Notes: generated from the sequence alone by a model not told the origin. 64,000 nucleotides of DNA from Cellulomonas sp. Y8 (GCF_008033115.1 NZ_CP041203.1:3782001-3846000); one strand, 5' to 3'; positions 35,907 to 45,025 are shown, counted from the stretch's first letter. Program-made: numbers and translations.

Positions 35907-36497
35907 ATGGCCCCTCGACCGACGACCCACGACCGTGCCGCGACCCGCGCGGCGGACGGCTCTCCGCAGGCCACGCGCCCGGCGAGGCAGGTGTCCCGAC
36001 GCTGGCGCGGCCTGGGCGCCGCCGGTGCCGTCGTGCTCCTCGCGGCGTGCGCCTCCGGGCCCGGTTCCGCGGGCGACGCCGAGTCGCCCACGACCGGGCC
36101 CGCGACGCAGTCGCCGACCCCCGTCCTCGCGCTCGTCGCGGGGTCGTCGGTGGTGGGCCTGCCCGACGGCCTCGACGCGCCGCCGGTGGACGCCGTGGCC
36201 GGCGCGGCACGGACGGAGGACGACACGCTGCTCTACGTCGTCACCTACGGGTCGGGCAGCTGCCCGGGCGTCGCCGACGCCACGACGACCGACCCCGGGG
36301 ACGGGACCGTCGCGGTGACCTTCCCCGAGCCCGGGGACGGGCCGTGCACGATGGACTGGGTCCCGGCGACGACGGTGGTCGCGCTGCCGGACGGCGTCGC
36401 GTCGGACGGCGAGCTCACCGTGCAGGTCGGGGACCTCGGGCAGGTCACGCTGCCGGCCGGGTCCGACGAGCCCGCGTGGGTGCTGTCGGAGCGCTGA
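35907..36497 (+). CDS. Secreted lipoprotein of unknown function
   Basis: 196 residues. A 30-residue basic N-terminal extension precedes the hydrophobic stretch and lipobox LAAC (Cys48). The mature part begins with a Ser/Thr/Pro linker and then has a compact beta-rich domain with two cysteines (GSCPGVADATTT and GPCTMDWVP), probably disulphide-bonded. No match recognised. GGAG ahead of the ATG is well placed. It stands alone, divergent from the Lsr2-like gene. Confidence 0.75.
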   Translation: MAPRPTTHDRAATRAADGSPQATRPARQVSRRWRGLGAAGAVVLLAACASGPGSAGDAESPTTGPATQSPTPVLALVAGSSVVGLPDGLDAPPVDAVAGAARTEDDTLLYVVTYGSGSCPGVADATTTDPGDGTVAVTFPEPGDGPCTMDWVPATTVVALPDGVASDGELTVQVGDLGQVTLPAGSDEPAWVLSER

Positions 36498-36627
36498 GCC
36501 CCGGGGCGACGGGACACGCCGGGCTGCGTCCCCAGGGTGGGACGCGGGCTGGCGGCGGGACGGGGCGGGCTCGCTAGAGTCGGTGGCTCAGCCGCGCACG
36601 ACCGTCCCCGACCCGGGAGCACCACCG

Positions 36628-37692
36628 ATGCGCGCACGCCCCGACAGCCCGCCGCCCCGCGCGGCCCACGACCACCCCGCCCCGCCCCGTGCCGGTGAGG
36701 CGGGCTCCGATCCGCCCCCGCCCGGTGCGGCATCCGCAGGGCGCCGTCGCGCCGCACGGGTCGTCTCCGTCCTGCTCGTGGCGGTCGTCGCGGCGGGCTG
36801 GGGTGTCCTGCGCGAGCGCGACGCGCGGGCGGCCGAGGCGCACGACCAGGCCACGGCGGCGCTCGCGGTGGCGGCGGGGCTGCTCCGCGACGCGCGGCAC
36901 GAGGGCCGGACCGCGCTCGCGGGCTCGGCCGGGCGCGTGGCCCACAACGCGGTGCGGACCCACCTCGCCGCGCTGCTCGTCGACCTGCCCGCGACCGCGC
37001 CCGACCCCGACCTGCCGCGCGCCGCGGCGACCACGTGGGCCCTCGCGCAGTCCGAGGCCGCGACCCACCGCGCGGGTCTGATCTCGGAGGCGGCCTCGGC
37101 CGCACGGTCGGCGCAGGACGCGTGGGAGCACGACCGCGCGCGCGGCGCGCACGCCGAGGCGGTGCAGGCGCTGTCGCGCCTCGCGGACGAGGCTCGCGCG
37201 GCGCTGGCGGCGTCCGAGGGTCGCGTGCTCGACGACGCCGTCCGGGAGGTGCTCGCGGCGGCGCTCGCGGAGGCGGACGAGGCGCTCGGCTCGCCGGTCC
37301 CCGAGGGCACGGCGGAGCTGGACGCCGCGGCCGGCACCGCCCGGGGCTGTGCCGACGCGCTCGCGGCCGCGCGGGCGGACGTCGCGTCTGCCGAGGAGGC
37401 GTGGCAGGCGGAGCAGGACCGGCTCGCGGCGGAGCGCGCCGCGGCCGCCCGGGCGCAGGCGTCGTCGTCGGCCGGGACGCGCGGGACGGCGGACACCGCG
37501 TCCGGCGGGACGCGGTCCGCCGGCGGGTCCTCCGGCGGCTCGACGACCGGGACGGGCGGCGGCCGCTACGACGGCTGGCTGTCCCGCTGGTCGCCGGGCG
37601 ACCCCGTGCCGGACGGCTGGACCGTGGTCGTCGAGACCGAGGGCGGCGGCTGGGGCGGCGACGAGTTCGGCAACGTCTGGGAGCTCGAGTGA
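36628..37692 (+). CDS. Membrane-anchored coiled-coil protein of unknown function
   Basis: 354 residues. A proline-rich cytoplasmic head of about 45 residues, one membrane helix (ARVVSVLLVAVVAAGWGVL), then about 200 residues of Ala/Glu/Arg-rich helix (coiled coil), a Ser/Thr/Gly linker, and a Trp/Gly-rich end (YDGWLSRWSPGDPVPDGWTV). ATG 36628 is chosen for its GGGAG; the GTG frame upstream is open but lacks a ribosome site. TAGAGT at 36575-36580 gives a leader of about 40 bases. No family recognised. Confidence 0.7.
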   Translation: MRARPDSPPPRAAHDHPAPPRAGEAGSDPPPPGAASAGRRRAARVVSVLLVAVVAAGWGVLRERDARAAEAHDQATAALAVAAGLLRDARHEGRTALAGSAGRVAHNAVRTHLAALLVDLPATAPDPDLPRAAATTWALAQSEAATHRAGLISEAASAARSAQDAWEHDRARGAHAEAVQALSRLADEARAALAASEGRVLDDAVREVLAAALAEADEALGSPVPEGTAELDAAAGTARGCADALAAARADVASAEEAWQAEQDRLAAERAAAARAQASSSAGTRGTADTASGGTRSAGGSSGGSTTGTGGGRYDGWLSRWSPGDPVPDGWTVVVETEGGGWGGDEFGNVWELE

Positions 37693-37771
37693 CCGGCGCG
37701 CACCCGGGGAGGCGCCGCTGAGCACAGCCTGACCCCGACGAGACGACGCACGACCGACCGCACCCAGCGGA

Positions 37772-37801
37772 GAGGGCCCGGTGCTGGCACACCGGACCCT
37801 C
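37772..37801 (+). terminator. Terminator hairpin before the surface-protein gene
   Basis: Twelve-base arms (37772-37783 with 37790-37801) with one mismatch and a CTGGCA loop, between the coiled-coil gene and the next start. Confidence 0.6.
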
Positions 37802-37834
37802 GCGCCCGCTCGACAGTTCCTCAGGAGACCTGAC

Positions 37835-40516
37835 ATGCAAGCACGGCCATCTTGGCATGCCCGCCGCGCCACCTCGGCGCTGCTCGCCGCCACCCTCGCA
37901 GCGGGGGCGGGCCTCGCCCTGCTGCTCGCCCCCGCCCCGGCACCGGCCGCCGCGGCGGTGCCGGCGACCGGCATCAGCATCACCCCGTCCGGCTACGGGC
38001 CCGTCCAGCTCGGCCCGCTCGACGGGCCGGCCGGGTCCGACGAGCACGGGTACTGCGTCCAGGCGCGGGTGACCGCGTCCGGACCCGCCGACACCGTCCG
38101 CGGCGCGACCCACGTGGACGACCCGCAGCTGGCGGCCGCGCTCGCCCGGCACCGCTGGTCGACGGACGACCTGACCCAGGCGGCGCTCGGTTACGAGGTG
38201 CACCAGCGGCACCAGCGCCCCGGCACGATGGCGGGCGGCGACGTCGATGCCGTCCGCGGCCTGCTCGCGGCCGCGACCCCGCAGACGGTGAAGGACCGGG
38301 CCGCGCAGATCATGGCCCAGGCGGCGGCTGAGGCCGGGCCGTGGACCGGCGTCGCCGGGGCGGTCACCGGGGAGGGCACCCGGACCGGCGAGATCCGTGG
38401 CATCCACCTGCGGTCCGCGTCGGGCCGGCTGGTCGCCGGGGTCCCGTTCACGGTCACCCTGAGCGGTCCGGCGACCCTGGACGCCTCCGGCACCCGCACC
38501 TACTCCGGCACGACCACGGCGGCGCCGATCACGCTGGGCTGGACCGCGACCGGCAACGGCACGGTGACGTACCAGGTCCGGTTCCCCGACGCCTGGCGCA
38601 CGACGCTTACCGTGCTCGAGCTGGCCGCGAACCGCCAGGACCAGCTCACCTACGGCAACCGGCCCGGGCACGACCCGGCGGAGGTGACGGTCCCCGGGGA
38701 GCCGTTCGAGGTGGTCCGGGACTTCCGCCCGCGCGCGACGACCACCGTGCGCGACGTCGTGGTCGGCGCCGGGGACCCGCTCGTCGACGTGGTGACGTTC
38801 GCCGCGGCGCCCGGGGACCAGTGGGCCGTGCTCGACGGCGTCCCGGTCGCCCTGCCCGCGGACGTCACCTGGTACGGGCCGTACGACAGCCCGCAGCCGC
38901 AGGCCGCGGCACCGCCCGCGGGCGCGCCGGTCGCCGGGGTCGAGCGGGTCGTCGCCGAGGGCCCGGGCACGGTCAGCACCGCGGGCACGGTGCGCGCGAG
39001 CGGGCCGGGCTTCTACACCGCGGTCGTCACGATCCGCCGGGCCGACGCGGGTCCGTTCGCCGACTACGTCCGCGAGGACTTCGCGGCACCCTGGTTCGAG
39101 GAGGTGGAGACGGCGGTCGACCGGTTCGACCTCGTGCACGAGTCGGAGGTCCGGGAGTACAACGTCGCGCCGGGCGGCCGGGCGTTCGACCGCATCACGA
39201 TCAGCGGCTACCCCGACGACCACGGCCAGTTCGGCGGGCTCGGCGGCTGGGCGCCCGACCTCGGGGAGGCGACCGTCACGGTCTACGGCCCGCTGGCGGC
39301 GGCGCCCGACGGCCCGGAGGTCCCCGAGGACGCCCCGGTGCACTGGACGGACACGCTCGCGGCGGTGGACGGCGTGTTCGAGGTCGGCTACGACGACGCC
39401 CACCCGGTGCTCGCGCCGGTGCGGGCCACCCACCCCGGCGGCGACTACTTCGTGTTCGTCTACGCCTTCGCCGGGGACGACCGGGTCGAGGCCTACGTCA
39501 GCCCGTTCGACGACGTGCGGGAGGTGTTCTACGTGCCCGGCCCGCCCGAGGTCGTGGTGCCGCCGTCCGTCGTGACCCGGGCGCAGCCGTCCGCCGCTGC
39601 GGGTGCGACGATCCACGACGTCGCCCTGGTCACCGGCACGACAGACCCCGGCGACCACCTGGTGTTCCGGGCCTACGGCCCGCAGGACCCGGAGGCCGAG
39701 GCGGTGTGCGACGAGGACACGCTCCTGTGGACGTCCGAGGCGGTGCCGGTACCGGGGGCCGGCCTCTACGACTCCGGCAGCGCGCCGGCCCCCGACCGGG
39801 AAGGTGCCGTCTACTGGGTCGAGACGCTGCACGCCGCGGACGGGTCCGTCCGGCACGCCGGCGTCTGCGGGCTGCCCTACGAGACCACGCTCGTGACCGC
39901 GGACCTGGCGGTCCGGACGCAGGCGCGCTCCGGTGCGCAGGAGGGCTCGGTCGCGCCTGACGCCGGTGGCGACGGGCTGCAGGGCTCGGCCGCGCCCGAG
40001 GGCTCCGGCGAGCCCGACGTGGGCGGCGACGGGCCGGTCGTCGGCGACGCGCTCTGGGACGTCGTGGTCGTCAGCGGGACGGTCCCGGCGGGGGCGACCA
40101 CGGTCGTCGACCTGTTCCACGCGCCGGAGGGCGAGCCGCTCGACTGCGCCGAACCGGTCTGGACGTCGGCGCCGATCCCGCTGGCCGACGGCCCGGGGGA
40201 GTACGTCACGGGCCGGTACCCGACGACCGAGCCCGGCACCTACGGGTACGTCGAGCGCACCACCGCCGCGGACGGCACCGTGCTGTCGACCGGGGAGTGC
40301 GGCGACCCCGCCGAGACGCTGACCGTCGCGGCGCCCGCGCCCGAGGCCGCACCGGAGCCGGAGCAGCCGCTCGCGGTCACGGGCGCGGACGCGGCGCTCC
40401 TCGGCGGGGCGGCGCTGCTCCTCGTCGCGGGCGGGGTGGCCGTGGCGGTGCACCGGGCGCGACTGCGGCGCGCGCTCGACGCGACGGCCGCCGACGAGGG
40501 GTGGCCCGCGCCGTGA
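37835..40516 (+). CDS. LAVTG-anchored surface protein, possible thioester-domain adhesin
   Basis: 893 residues. Signal peptide to about residue 41. The next domain has HGYCVQ (Cys74) and LTQAALGYEVHQR (Gln115), the placement seen in Gram-positive thioester domains, where a Cys-Gln bond binds host or surface amines. Beta-sandwich domains follow, then two similar repeats of about 100 residues (VTGTTDPGDHLVFRAYG... and VSGTVPAGATTVVDLFH...), each with a C..C pair. The end is LAVTGAD, a membrane helix and RARLRR, the sorting signal type of class E sortases. AGGAG precedes ATG 37835. No sortase is in the window. Anchoring is well supported; the thioester reading is tentative. Confidence 0.8.
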   Translation: MQARPSWHARRATSALLAATLAAGAGLALLLAPAPAPAAAAVPATGISITPSGYGPVQLGPLDGPAGSDEHGYCVQARVTASGPADTVRGATHVDDPQLAAALARHRWSTDDLTQAALGYEVHQRHQRPGTMAGGDVDAVRGLLAAATPQTVKDRAAQIMAQAAAEAGPWTGVAGAVTGEGTRTGEIRGIHLRSASGRLVAGVPFTVTLSGPATLDASGTRTYSGTTTAAPITLGWTATGNGTVTYQVRFPDAWRTTLTVLELAANRQDQLTYGNRPGHDPAEVTVPGEPFEVVRDFRPRATTTVRDVVVGAGDPLVDVVTFAAAPGDQWAVLDGVPVALPADVTWYGPYDSPQPQAAAPPAGAPVAGVERVVAEGPGTVSTAGTVRASGPGFYTAVVTIRRADAGPFADYVREDFAAPWFEEVETAVDRFDLVHESEVREYNVAPGGRAFDRITISGYPDDHGQFGGLGGWAPDLGEATVTVYGPLAAAPDGPEVPEDAPVHWTDTLAAVDGVFEVGYDDAHPVLAPVRATHPGGDYFVFVYAFAGDDRVEAYVSPFDDVREVFYVPGPPEVVVPPSVVTRAQPSAAAGATIHDVALVTGTTDPGDHLVFRAYGPQDPEAEAVCDEDTLLWTSEAVPVPGAGLYDSGSAPAPDREGAVYWVETLHAADGSVRHAGVCGLPYETTLVTADLAVRTQARSGAQEGSVAPDAGGDGLQGSAAPEGSGEPDVGGDGPVVGDALWDVVVVSGTVPAGATTVVDLFHAPEGEPLDCAEPVWTSAPIPLADGPGEYVTGRYPTTEPGTYGYVERTTAADGTVLSTGECGDPAETLTVAAPAPEAAPEPEQPLAVTGADAALLGGAALLLVAGGVAVAVHRARLRRALDATAADEGWPAP

Positions 40517-40548
40517 GCCGGCGCCCGCGGCGCGCGGTCCGGCCGCGC

Positions 40549-40788
40549 GCCGCGGGCGCTGCTCGGCCGCGCGCCGCGGGCGCTGCTCGGCCCTGTGCCG
40601 CGGGCGCTGCTTGGCCGTGTGCCGCGGGCGCTGCTTGGCCGTGTGCCGCGGGCGCTGCTCGGCCGTGTGCCACGGGCGCTGCTCGGCCGTGTGCCGCGGG
40701 CGCTGCTCGGCGCTGTGCCGCGGGCGCTGCTCGGCCCGGTGCCGCGGGCGATACCCGGGCCCGTGCCGCGGGCGCTCCTTGGGCCCCA
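40549..40788. repeat. 24-bp tandem repeat array, about ten units
   Basis: Ten head-to-tail units of GCCGCGGGCGCTGCTCGG plus six further bases run from 40549 to 40788; the last two are diverged. It fills the space between the surface-protein gene and kdpD and is open in several frames (for example PRALLGRV repeats), but there is no ribosome site or composition supporting a gene. There are no unique spacers, so it is not CRISPR. Copy number is probably variable between strains. Confidence 0.85.
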
Positions 40789-40950
40789 CGGCGCGGTGCT
40801 CGGCGTGCGCCGCGGCGCGATGCCCAGCCGCAGGTCACCGCCCCCGGGGGGGCTACGATCACGGCAGGGACCTGGAGCGCCCCGGGACGCGGCGGCGGCG
40901 GTCGTCGCACCGCCCGGACCTCGCCCTCGACGACCAGGAGGGGTGAGCGG

Positions 40951-43488
40951 ATGACCCGGGGCCGGCTGCGCGTGCTGCTCGGGGCGGCGCCCGGTGTGGG
41001 CAAGACCTACGCCATGCTCGAGGCGGGCCGCGACCTGCGCACCGACGGCCGCGACGTGGTCGTCGCCGTCGTCGAGACCCACGGCCGCGCCGCCACGGCC
41101 GCGCTGGTCGAGGGCCTGGAGGTCGTGCCGCGCGCCCGCGTCGAGCACCGCGGCATCGCGCTGACCGAGCTCGACCTCGACGCGGTGCTCGCCCGCCGCC
41201 CGCAGGTCGCGCTCGTCGACGAGTACGCGCACACGAACGCCCCCGGCTCCCGGAACGACAAGCGCTGGCAGGACGTCGCGGAGCTCCTCCACGCCGGCAT
41301 CGACGTGCTGACCACGGTGAACATCCAGCACATCGCGTCGCTCAACGACGTCGTCCGCACCATCACCGGCGTCCCGCAGCGGGAGACCGTCCCGGACGCG
41401 GTGCTCCGGGCGGCGGACCAGATCGAGCTCGTCGACCTCGCCCCGCAGTCCCTGCGCGACCGCCTCGCCGAGGGCAACGTCTACCCGGCGGAGCGCGTCG
41501 ACGCGGCGCTGTCGAACTACTTCCGGCTCGGCAACCTCACGGCGCTGCGCGAGCTCGCGCTGCTGTGGCTCGCCGACGAGGTCGACTCCGCGCTGCGCTC
41601 CTACCGTGCCGAGCACGCGATCGACGCGCCCTGGGAGGCGCGCGAGCGCGTCGTCGTCGCGCTGACCGGCGGGCCCGAGGGGGAGACGCTGCTGCGCCGC
41701 GGCGCCCGGATCGCGGCCCGGTCGGCCGGCGGGGAGCTGCTGGCCGTGCACGTCAGCGCCCAGACCGGCCTGCGGGACACCGACCCCGGGGCGCTCGCGG
41801 CCCAGGCGGCGCTCGCCGAGCAGCTCGGCGGCACCTACCACCAGGTGGTGGGGGAGGACGTGCCGACCGCGCTGGTCGAGTTCGCCCGCGCGCGGGACGC
41901 GACGCAGCTCGTCATCGGGCTGAGCCGACGCGGCTGGCTCAAGGCCGCGCTCACCGGCCCGGGCATCGGCGCCACGGTGATCCGGCAGGCCGGACCGATC
42001 GACGTCCACATCGTCAACCACGCGGCGGCGGCCGGCGCGCGGCTGCCGCTGCCCCGGGTGACGGGCGCGCTGACCGTCCGGCGGCGGCTGCTCGGGTTCG
42101 CGCTGTGCGTGCTGCTCGGCCCGCTCCTCACCTGGTGGCTGGTCGCGGCCAAGAGCGTCGACTCGCTCGCCAGCGACGTGCTCGCGTACCAGCTGCTCGT
42201 CGTGGTGATCGCGCTGGTCGGCGGCCTGTGGCCCGCGCTGCTGACCGCCCTGCTGTCCGGGCTGACGCTGAACTACCTGTTCGTCGCGCCGACCCACACC
42301 GTCACGGTCAGCGAGCCCGTGCACGCCCTCGCCCTGGCCCTGTACGTCGTCAACGGCGCGCTGGTCGCCGCGGTGGTCGACCTCGCGGCGCGCCGCACCC
42401 GCGCCGCGCACCGCGCCCGGGCGGAGTCCGAGCTGCTCGCCACGGTGGCCGGCGGCGTGCTGCGCGGCCAGGACGCGCTCGGTGCGCTGATCGAGCGCGC
42501 GCGGGAGGCCTTCGGGCTGGCGGGCGTGCGGCTGCGCGCGGACGACGAGGTGCTCGCGGAGTCGGGCACCGTCCGGCCGGGGTCGCCGCACGTCCCGGTG
42601 GACGAGCACACGGTGCTGGACCTCGACCGCGGCGACGGCGTCCCGCGCGGCACCGACTCCGCCGTGCCGGACGTCGACGGCGCGGACAACCGCCTGCTCG
42701 GCGTCGTCGTCGCGCAGGTCGCCGCCGCCCTCGACCACCAGCGGCTGAGCCGCACCGCCGACGCCATCGGCCCGCTGCGCGAGACCGACCAGGTGCGCAG
42801 CGCGCTGCTCTCCGCGGTCAGCCACGACCTGCGCCGCCCGCTCACGGCCGCCACGACCGCCGTCGGCAGCCTGCGGTCCCAGGACGTCGACTGGTCGCCG
42901 GCCGACCGCGAGGAGCTCCTCGCGACCGCGGACGAGAGCCTGGCGACCCTGACCGGCCTCGTCACGGACCTGCTGGACGTCAGCCGGCTGCAGGCGGGCG
43001 TGCTCGGTGTCTCTGTGCGTCCCACGGACGTCGACGACGTCATCCTGCCCGCGCTCGACGAGCTGGGCCTCGGGCCCGACGACGTGCACCTGGAGCTCGA
43101 CCCGGCCCTGCCGCCCGTAGAGGCCGACCCCGCGCTGCTCCGCCGCGTGATCGTCAACGTCCTCGCGAACGCCGTGCACGCGAGCCCCGCGGGCGTGCCG
43201 GTGCGCGTGCAGACGAGCGCGTTCGCCGACCGGGTGGAGATCCGCGTCGTCGACCACGGCCCCGGCGTCCCCGCCGGCCGGCGGGCGGACCTGTTCGTGC
43301 CGTTCCAGCGGCTCGGCGACACGGACAACGCCACCGGCCTCGGGCTCGGCCTGGCGCTCTCGCGCGGGTTCGCCGAGGGGATGGGCGGGACCCTCGGGCC
43401 GGAGGACACCCCCGGCGGCGGGCTGACCATGGTGATCGCGCTGCGCCAGGCCGGCGCCGCGCCCGGCCCGGGGGAGCGCGCGGCGTGA
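40951..43488 (+). CDS. kdpD: Potassium sensor histidine kinase KdpD
   Basis: 845 residues. The N-terminal KdpD domain has Walker A GAAPGVGKT (11-19) and DEYAHTNAPGSRNDKRWQDV. A universal-stress-protein domain follows (LVIGLSRRGWLKAALTGPGI), the region that binds c-di-AMP in other species. Four membrane helices (about 370-490), a GAF-like segment, then H box SAVSHDLRRP (His625) and the ATPase. ATG 40951 is led by AGGAGGGG; TACGAT near 40854 is a possible -10. The gene overlaps kdpE by four bases. No kdpFABC pump is adjacent, so its target operon lies elsewhere or its output differs. Confidence 0.96.
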   Translation: MTRGRLRVLLGAAPGVGKTYAMLEAGRDLRTDGRDVVVAVVETHGRAATAALVEGLEVVPRARVEHRGIALTELDLDAVLARRPQVALVDEYAHTNAPGSRNDKRWQDVAELLHAGIDVLTTVNIQHIASLNDVVRTITGVPQRETVPDAVLRAADQIELVDLAPQSLRDRLAEGNVYPAERVDAALSNYFRLGNLTALRELALLWLADEVDSALRSYRAEHAIDAPWEARERVVVALTGGPEGETLLRRGARIAARSAGGELLAVHVSAQTGLRDTDPGALAAQAALAEQLGGTYHQVVGEDVPTALVEFARARDATQLVIGLSRRGWLKAALTGPGIGATVIRQAGPIDVHIVNHAAAAGARLPLPRVTGALTVRRRLLGFALCVLLGPLLTWWLVAAKSVDSLASDVLAYQLLVVVIALVGGLWPALLTALLSGLTLNYLFVAPTHTVTVSEPVHALALALYVVNGALVAAVVDLAARRTRAAHRARAESELLATVAGGVLRGQDALGALIERAREAFGLAGVRLRADDEVLAESGTVRPGSPHVPVDEHTVLDLDRGDGVPRGTDSAVPDVDGADNRLLGVVVAQVAAALDHQRLSRTADAIGPLRETDQVRSALLSAVSHDLRRPLTAATTAVGSLRSQDVDWSPADREELLATADESLATLTGLVTDLLDVSRLQAGVLGVSVRPTDVDDVILPALDELGLGPDDVHLELDPALPPVEADPALLRRVIVNVLANAVHASPAGVPVRVQTSAFADRVEIRVVDHGPGVPAGRRADLFVPFQRLGDTDNATGLGLGLALSRGFAEGMGGTLGPEDTPGGGLTMVIALRQAGAAPGPGERAA

Positions 43489-44207
43489 AGATCCTCATCG
43501 CGGACGACGACCCGCAGATCCTGCGCGCCCTGCGCATCACGCTGCGGGCCCGCGGCTACGAGATCCTCGTCGCCACCGACGGGGTGTCGGCGCTGAACCA
43601 GGCGATCGAGCACAAGCCCGACCTGTACCTCATCGACCTCGGGATGCCGCACCTCGACGGCGTGGAGGTGATCCAGGGGCTCCGCGGCTGGACGACGGCG
43701 CCGGTCCTCGTGCTGTCCGGGCGCACCGGCTCCGCCGACAAGGTCGAGGCGCTGGACGCGGGCGCCGACGACTACGTGACCAAGCCGTTCGGAGTCGACG
43801 AGCTGTTGGCCCGGATCCGCGCCCTCACCCGGCGCGCCTCGGGTGGCCCCGATGCCGAGCCGCTGGTCCGCATCGGCGACGTGACCGTCGACCTTACCGC
43901 GACCACCGTGACCCGGGACGGCACGCCGCCCGAGCCGGTGCGGCTCACGCCGACGGAGTGGCGGATCCTCGAGATGCTGGTGCGCAACGCCGGCCGCCTG
44001 GTCACCCGGCAGACCCTGCTCTCCGACATCTGGGGCTCGGAGCACATCACGGACACCGGCTACCTGCGGCTGTACCTGTCGCAGCTGCGCAAGAAGCTCG
44101 AGCTGGACCCGGCCGCGCCGCGGTACCTCCTGACGGAGCCGGGCATGGGCTACCGCTTCGACCCGACGGGCGGCAGCGGCCCGTCGGGGACCGGCGCGGC
44201 GGTCTGA
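43485..44207 (+). CDS. kdpE: Response regulator KdpE
   Basis: 240 residues. Receiver domain with acidic pocket ADDD, phospho-acceptor Asp51 (LIDLGMP) and Lys100 (VTKPF); OmpR-type winged helix with RLTPTEWRILEMLVRNAGRL and GYLRLYLSQLRKKLE. It activates potassium-uptake genes when phosphorylated by KdpD. Coupled to kdpD by a GTGA overlap. The Gly/Ser/Thr tail is not conserved. Confidence 0.96.
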   Translation: MKILIADDDPQILRALRITLRARGYEILVATDGVSALNQAIEHKPDLYLIDLGMPHLDGVEVIQGLRGWTTAPVLVLSGRTGSADKVEALDAGADDYVTKPFGVDELLARIRALTRRASGGPDAEPLVRIGDVTVDLTATTVTRDGTPPEPVRLTPTEWRILEMLVRNAGRLVTRQTLLSDIWGSEHITDTGYLRLYLSQLRKKLELDPAAPRYLLTEPGMGYRFDPTGGSGPSGTGAAV

Positions 44208-44557
44208 CCCTCGGGCCGTCGCGCCGCCCCGCCGTGCCGCCCCGCCGCCGCGCCGCCCGTCGGGCTGCTCATCCCTTTCGACCGACCTGATCCCCACCCG
44301 ATCGTCGCCCAGCACCCCGAACGATCCGGTGGCGGGGAGACTTCTCGCTGGGGATCAGGAGCGAGCGGCCCCGGCCGCGCGAGCCCGGCGGGCGTGGCGA
44401 GGGTGGTCCGGGCGTCCGCGACGGCCTGCGAGTCCGCCCGCCCGGGTGAACCTGCGCATCGTCCGGCTGACCCCGGTGGCGGTCCCGACGCCGCGCTGGT
44501 AGCCGCGGGCCGGTCGGCACCCGTCCGCGATGTGAACGCGCACACCGCTGACCTGCG

Positions 44558-44609
44558 GTTCTGTCCGCTCTCGGGTGGTACTTGCCGTTCTGTCCGATTT
44601 CTGTATAGT
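44558..44609 (+). promoter_or_regulatory. Promoter of the riboswitch-bldC unit with twin GTTCTGTCCG sites
   Basis: TATAGT at 44604-44609 with TTGCCG at 44582-44587 (16-base spacer) is the best -10/-35 pair. GTTCTGTCCG occurs twice (44558-44567 and 44587-44596), 29 bases apart, the second inside the spacer, suggesting a regulator site. The rest of the 44208-44557 gap shows only a CTGATCCCC/GGGGATCAG inverted repeat (44287-44295/44350-44358), perhaps the kdpE terminator. Confidence 0.65.
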
Positions 44610-44617
44610 TCTCCTCG

Positions 44618-44697
44618 TTGAGCGACAACGGCAAACCCGCTGCAAGGCGGGGACGCAAAGCCACGGGTCCCAAGGGGACAGCCGGGCTACCGAACCG
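44618..44697 (+). ncRNA. Cyclic di-GMP-I (GEMM-I) riboswitch
   Basis: The conserved core is present in order: GGCAAACC (44630-44637), a stem capped by a GCAA-type tetraloop (44636-44650), GGACGCAAAGCC (44651-44662), a second stem-loop (GGTCCC/GGGGAC region, 44666-44679) and GCCGGGCTACCG (44681-44692). This order and these bases are diagnostic of the c-di-GMP-I class. It ends about 13 bases before the bldC ATG, and the ribosome site AGGAG lies in GACTAGGAGTC, so control is probably at translation initiation. Confidence 0.93.
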
Positions 44698-44710
44698 ACT
44701 AGGAGTCACC

Positions 44711-44935
44711 ATGACGTACCCCCTCGAGGCCCAGATCCCGACCCAGGCCTCCGCCTCCCTGCTCACGCCGGGTGAGGTCGCGGTCATGTTCCGGGTCGAC
44801 CCGAAGACGGTCACCCGCTGGGCCCAGGCCGGCAAGCTCTCCGCCGTCCGCACCCTCGGCGGCCACCGCCGGTTCCTCGAGTCCGAGGTCATGGAGCTGC
44901 TCGGCGGCGTGCCGCAGCAGGCCGGCCGCCTCTGA
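44711..44935 (+). CDS. bldC: BldC-like MerR-type DNA-binding protein
   Basis: 74 residues, nearly the canonical BldC length: LTPGEVAVMFRVDPKTVTRW, then AQAGKLSAVRTLGGHRRFLE. BldC binds direct repeats head-to-tail and delays development in Streptomyces; this organism type does not sporulate, so here it probably controls another growth-state programme. ATG 44711 has AGGAG six bases upstream. The message begins with a c-di-GMP-I riboswitch, so the second messenger should set BldC levels. A 16-bp terminator follows. Confidence 0.95.
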   Translation: MTYPLEAQIPTQASASLLTPGEVAVMFRVDPKTVTRWAQAGKLSAVRTLGGHRRFLESEVMELLGGVPQQAGRL

Positions 44936-44958
44936 GGCGCAGCACCCCGCAGCATCGC

Positions 44959-44994
44959 GAACGGGCCCCCGAGCACACGCTCGGGGGCCCGTTC
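44959..44994 (+). terminator. Strong terminator after bldC
   Basis: Perfect 16-bp stem (44959-44974 with 44979-44994) with loop ACAC, 24 bases after the stop. Confidence 0.85.
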
Positions 44995-45025
44995 CGCGTT
45001 CCGGGGAGGACCGACCGCGGGTCGG

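Noticed and set aside
40549..40788. CRISPR-like repeat array
   Set aside because: Units are contiguous with no spacers and no cas genes are near; it is a simple tandem repeat.
36245..43257. Very long minus-strand open frames opposite the surface-protein and kdpD genes
   Set aside because: They are antisense shadows of high-GC genes, with Arg/Gly/Pro-rich translations and no ribosome sites.
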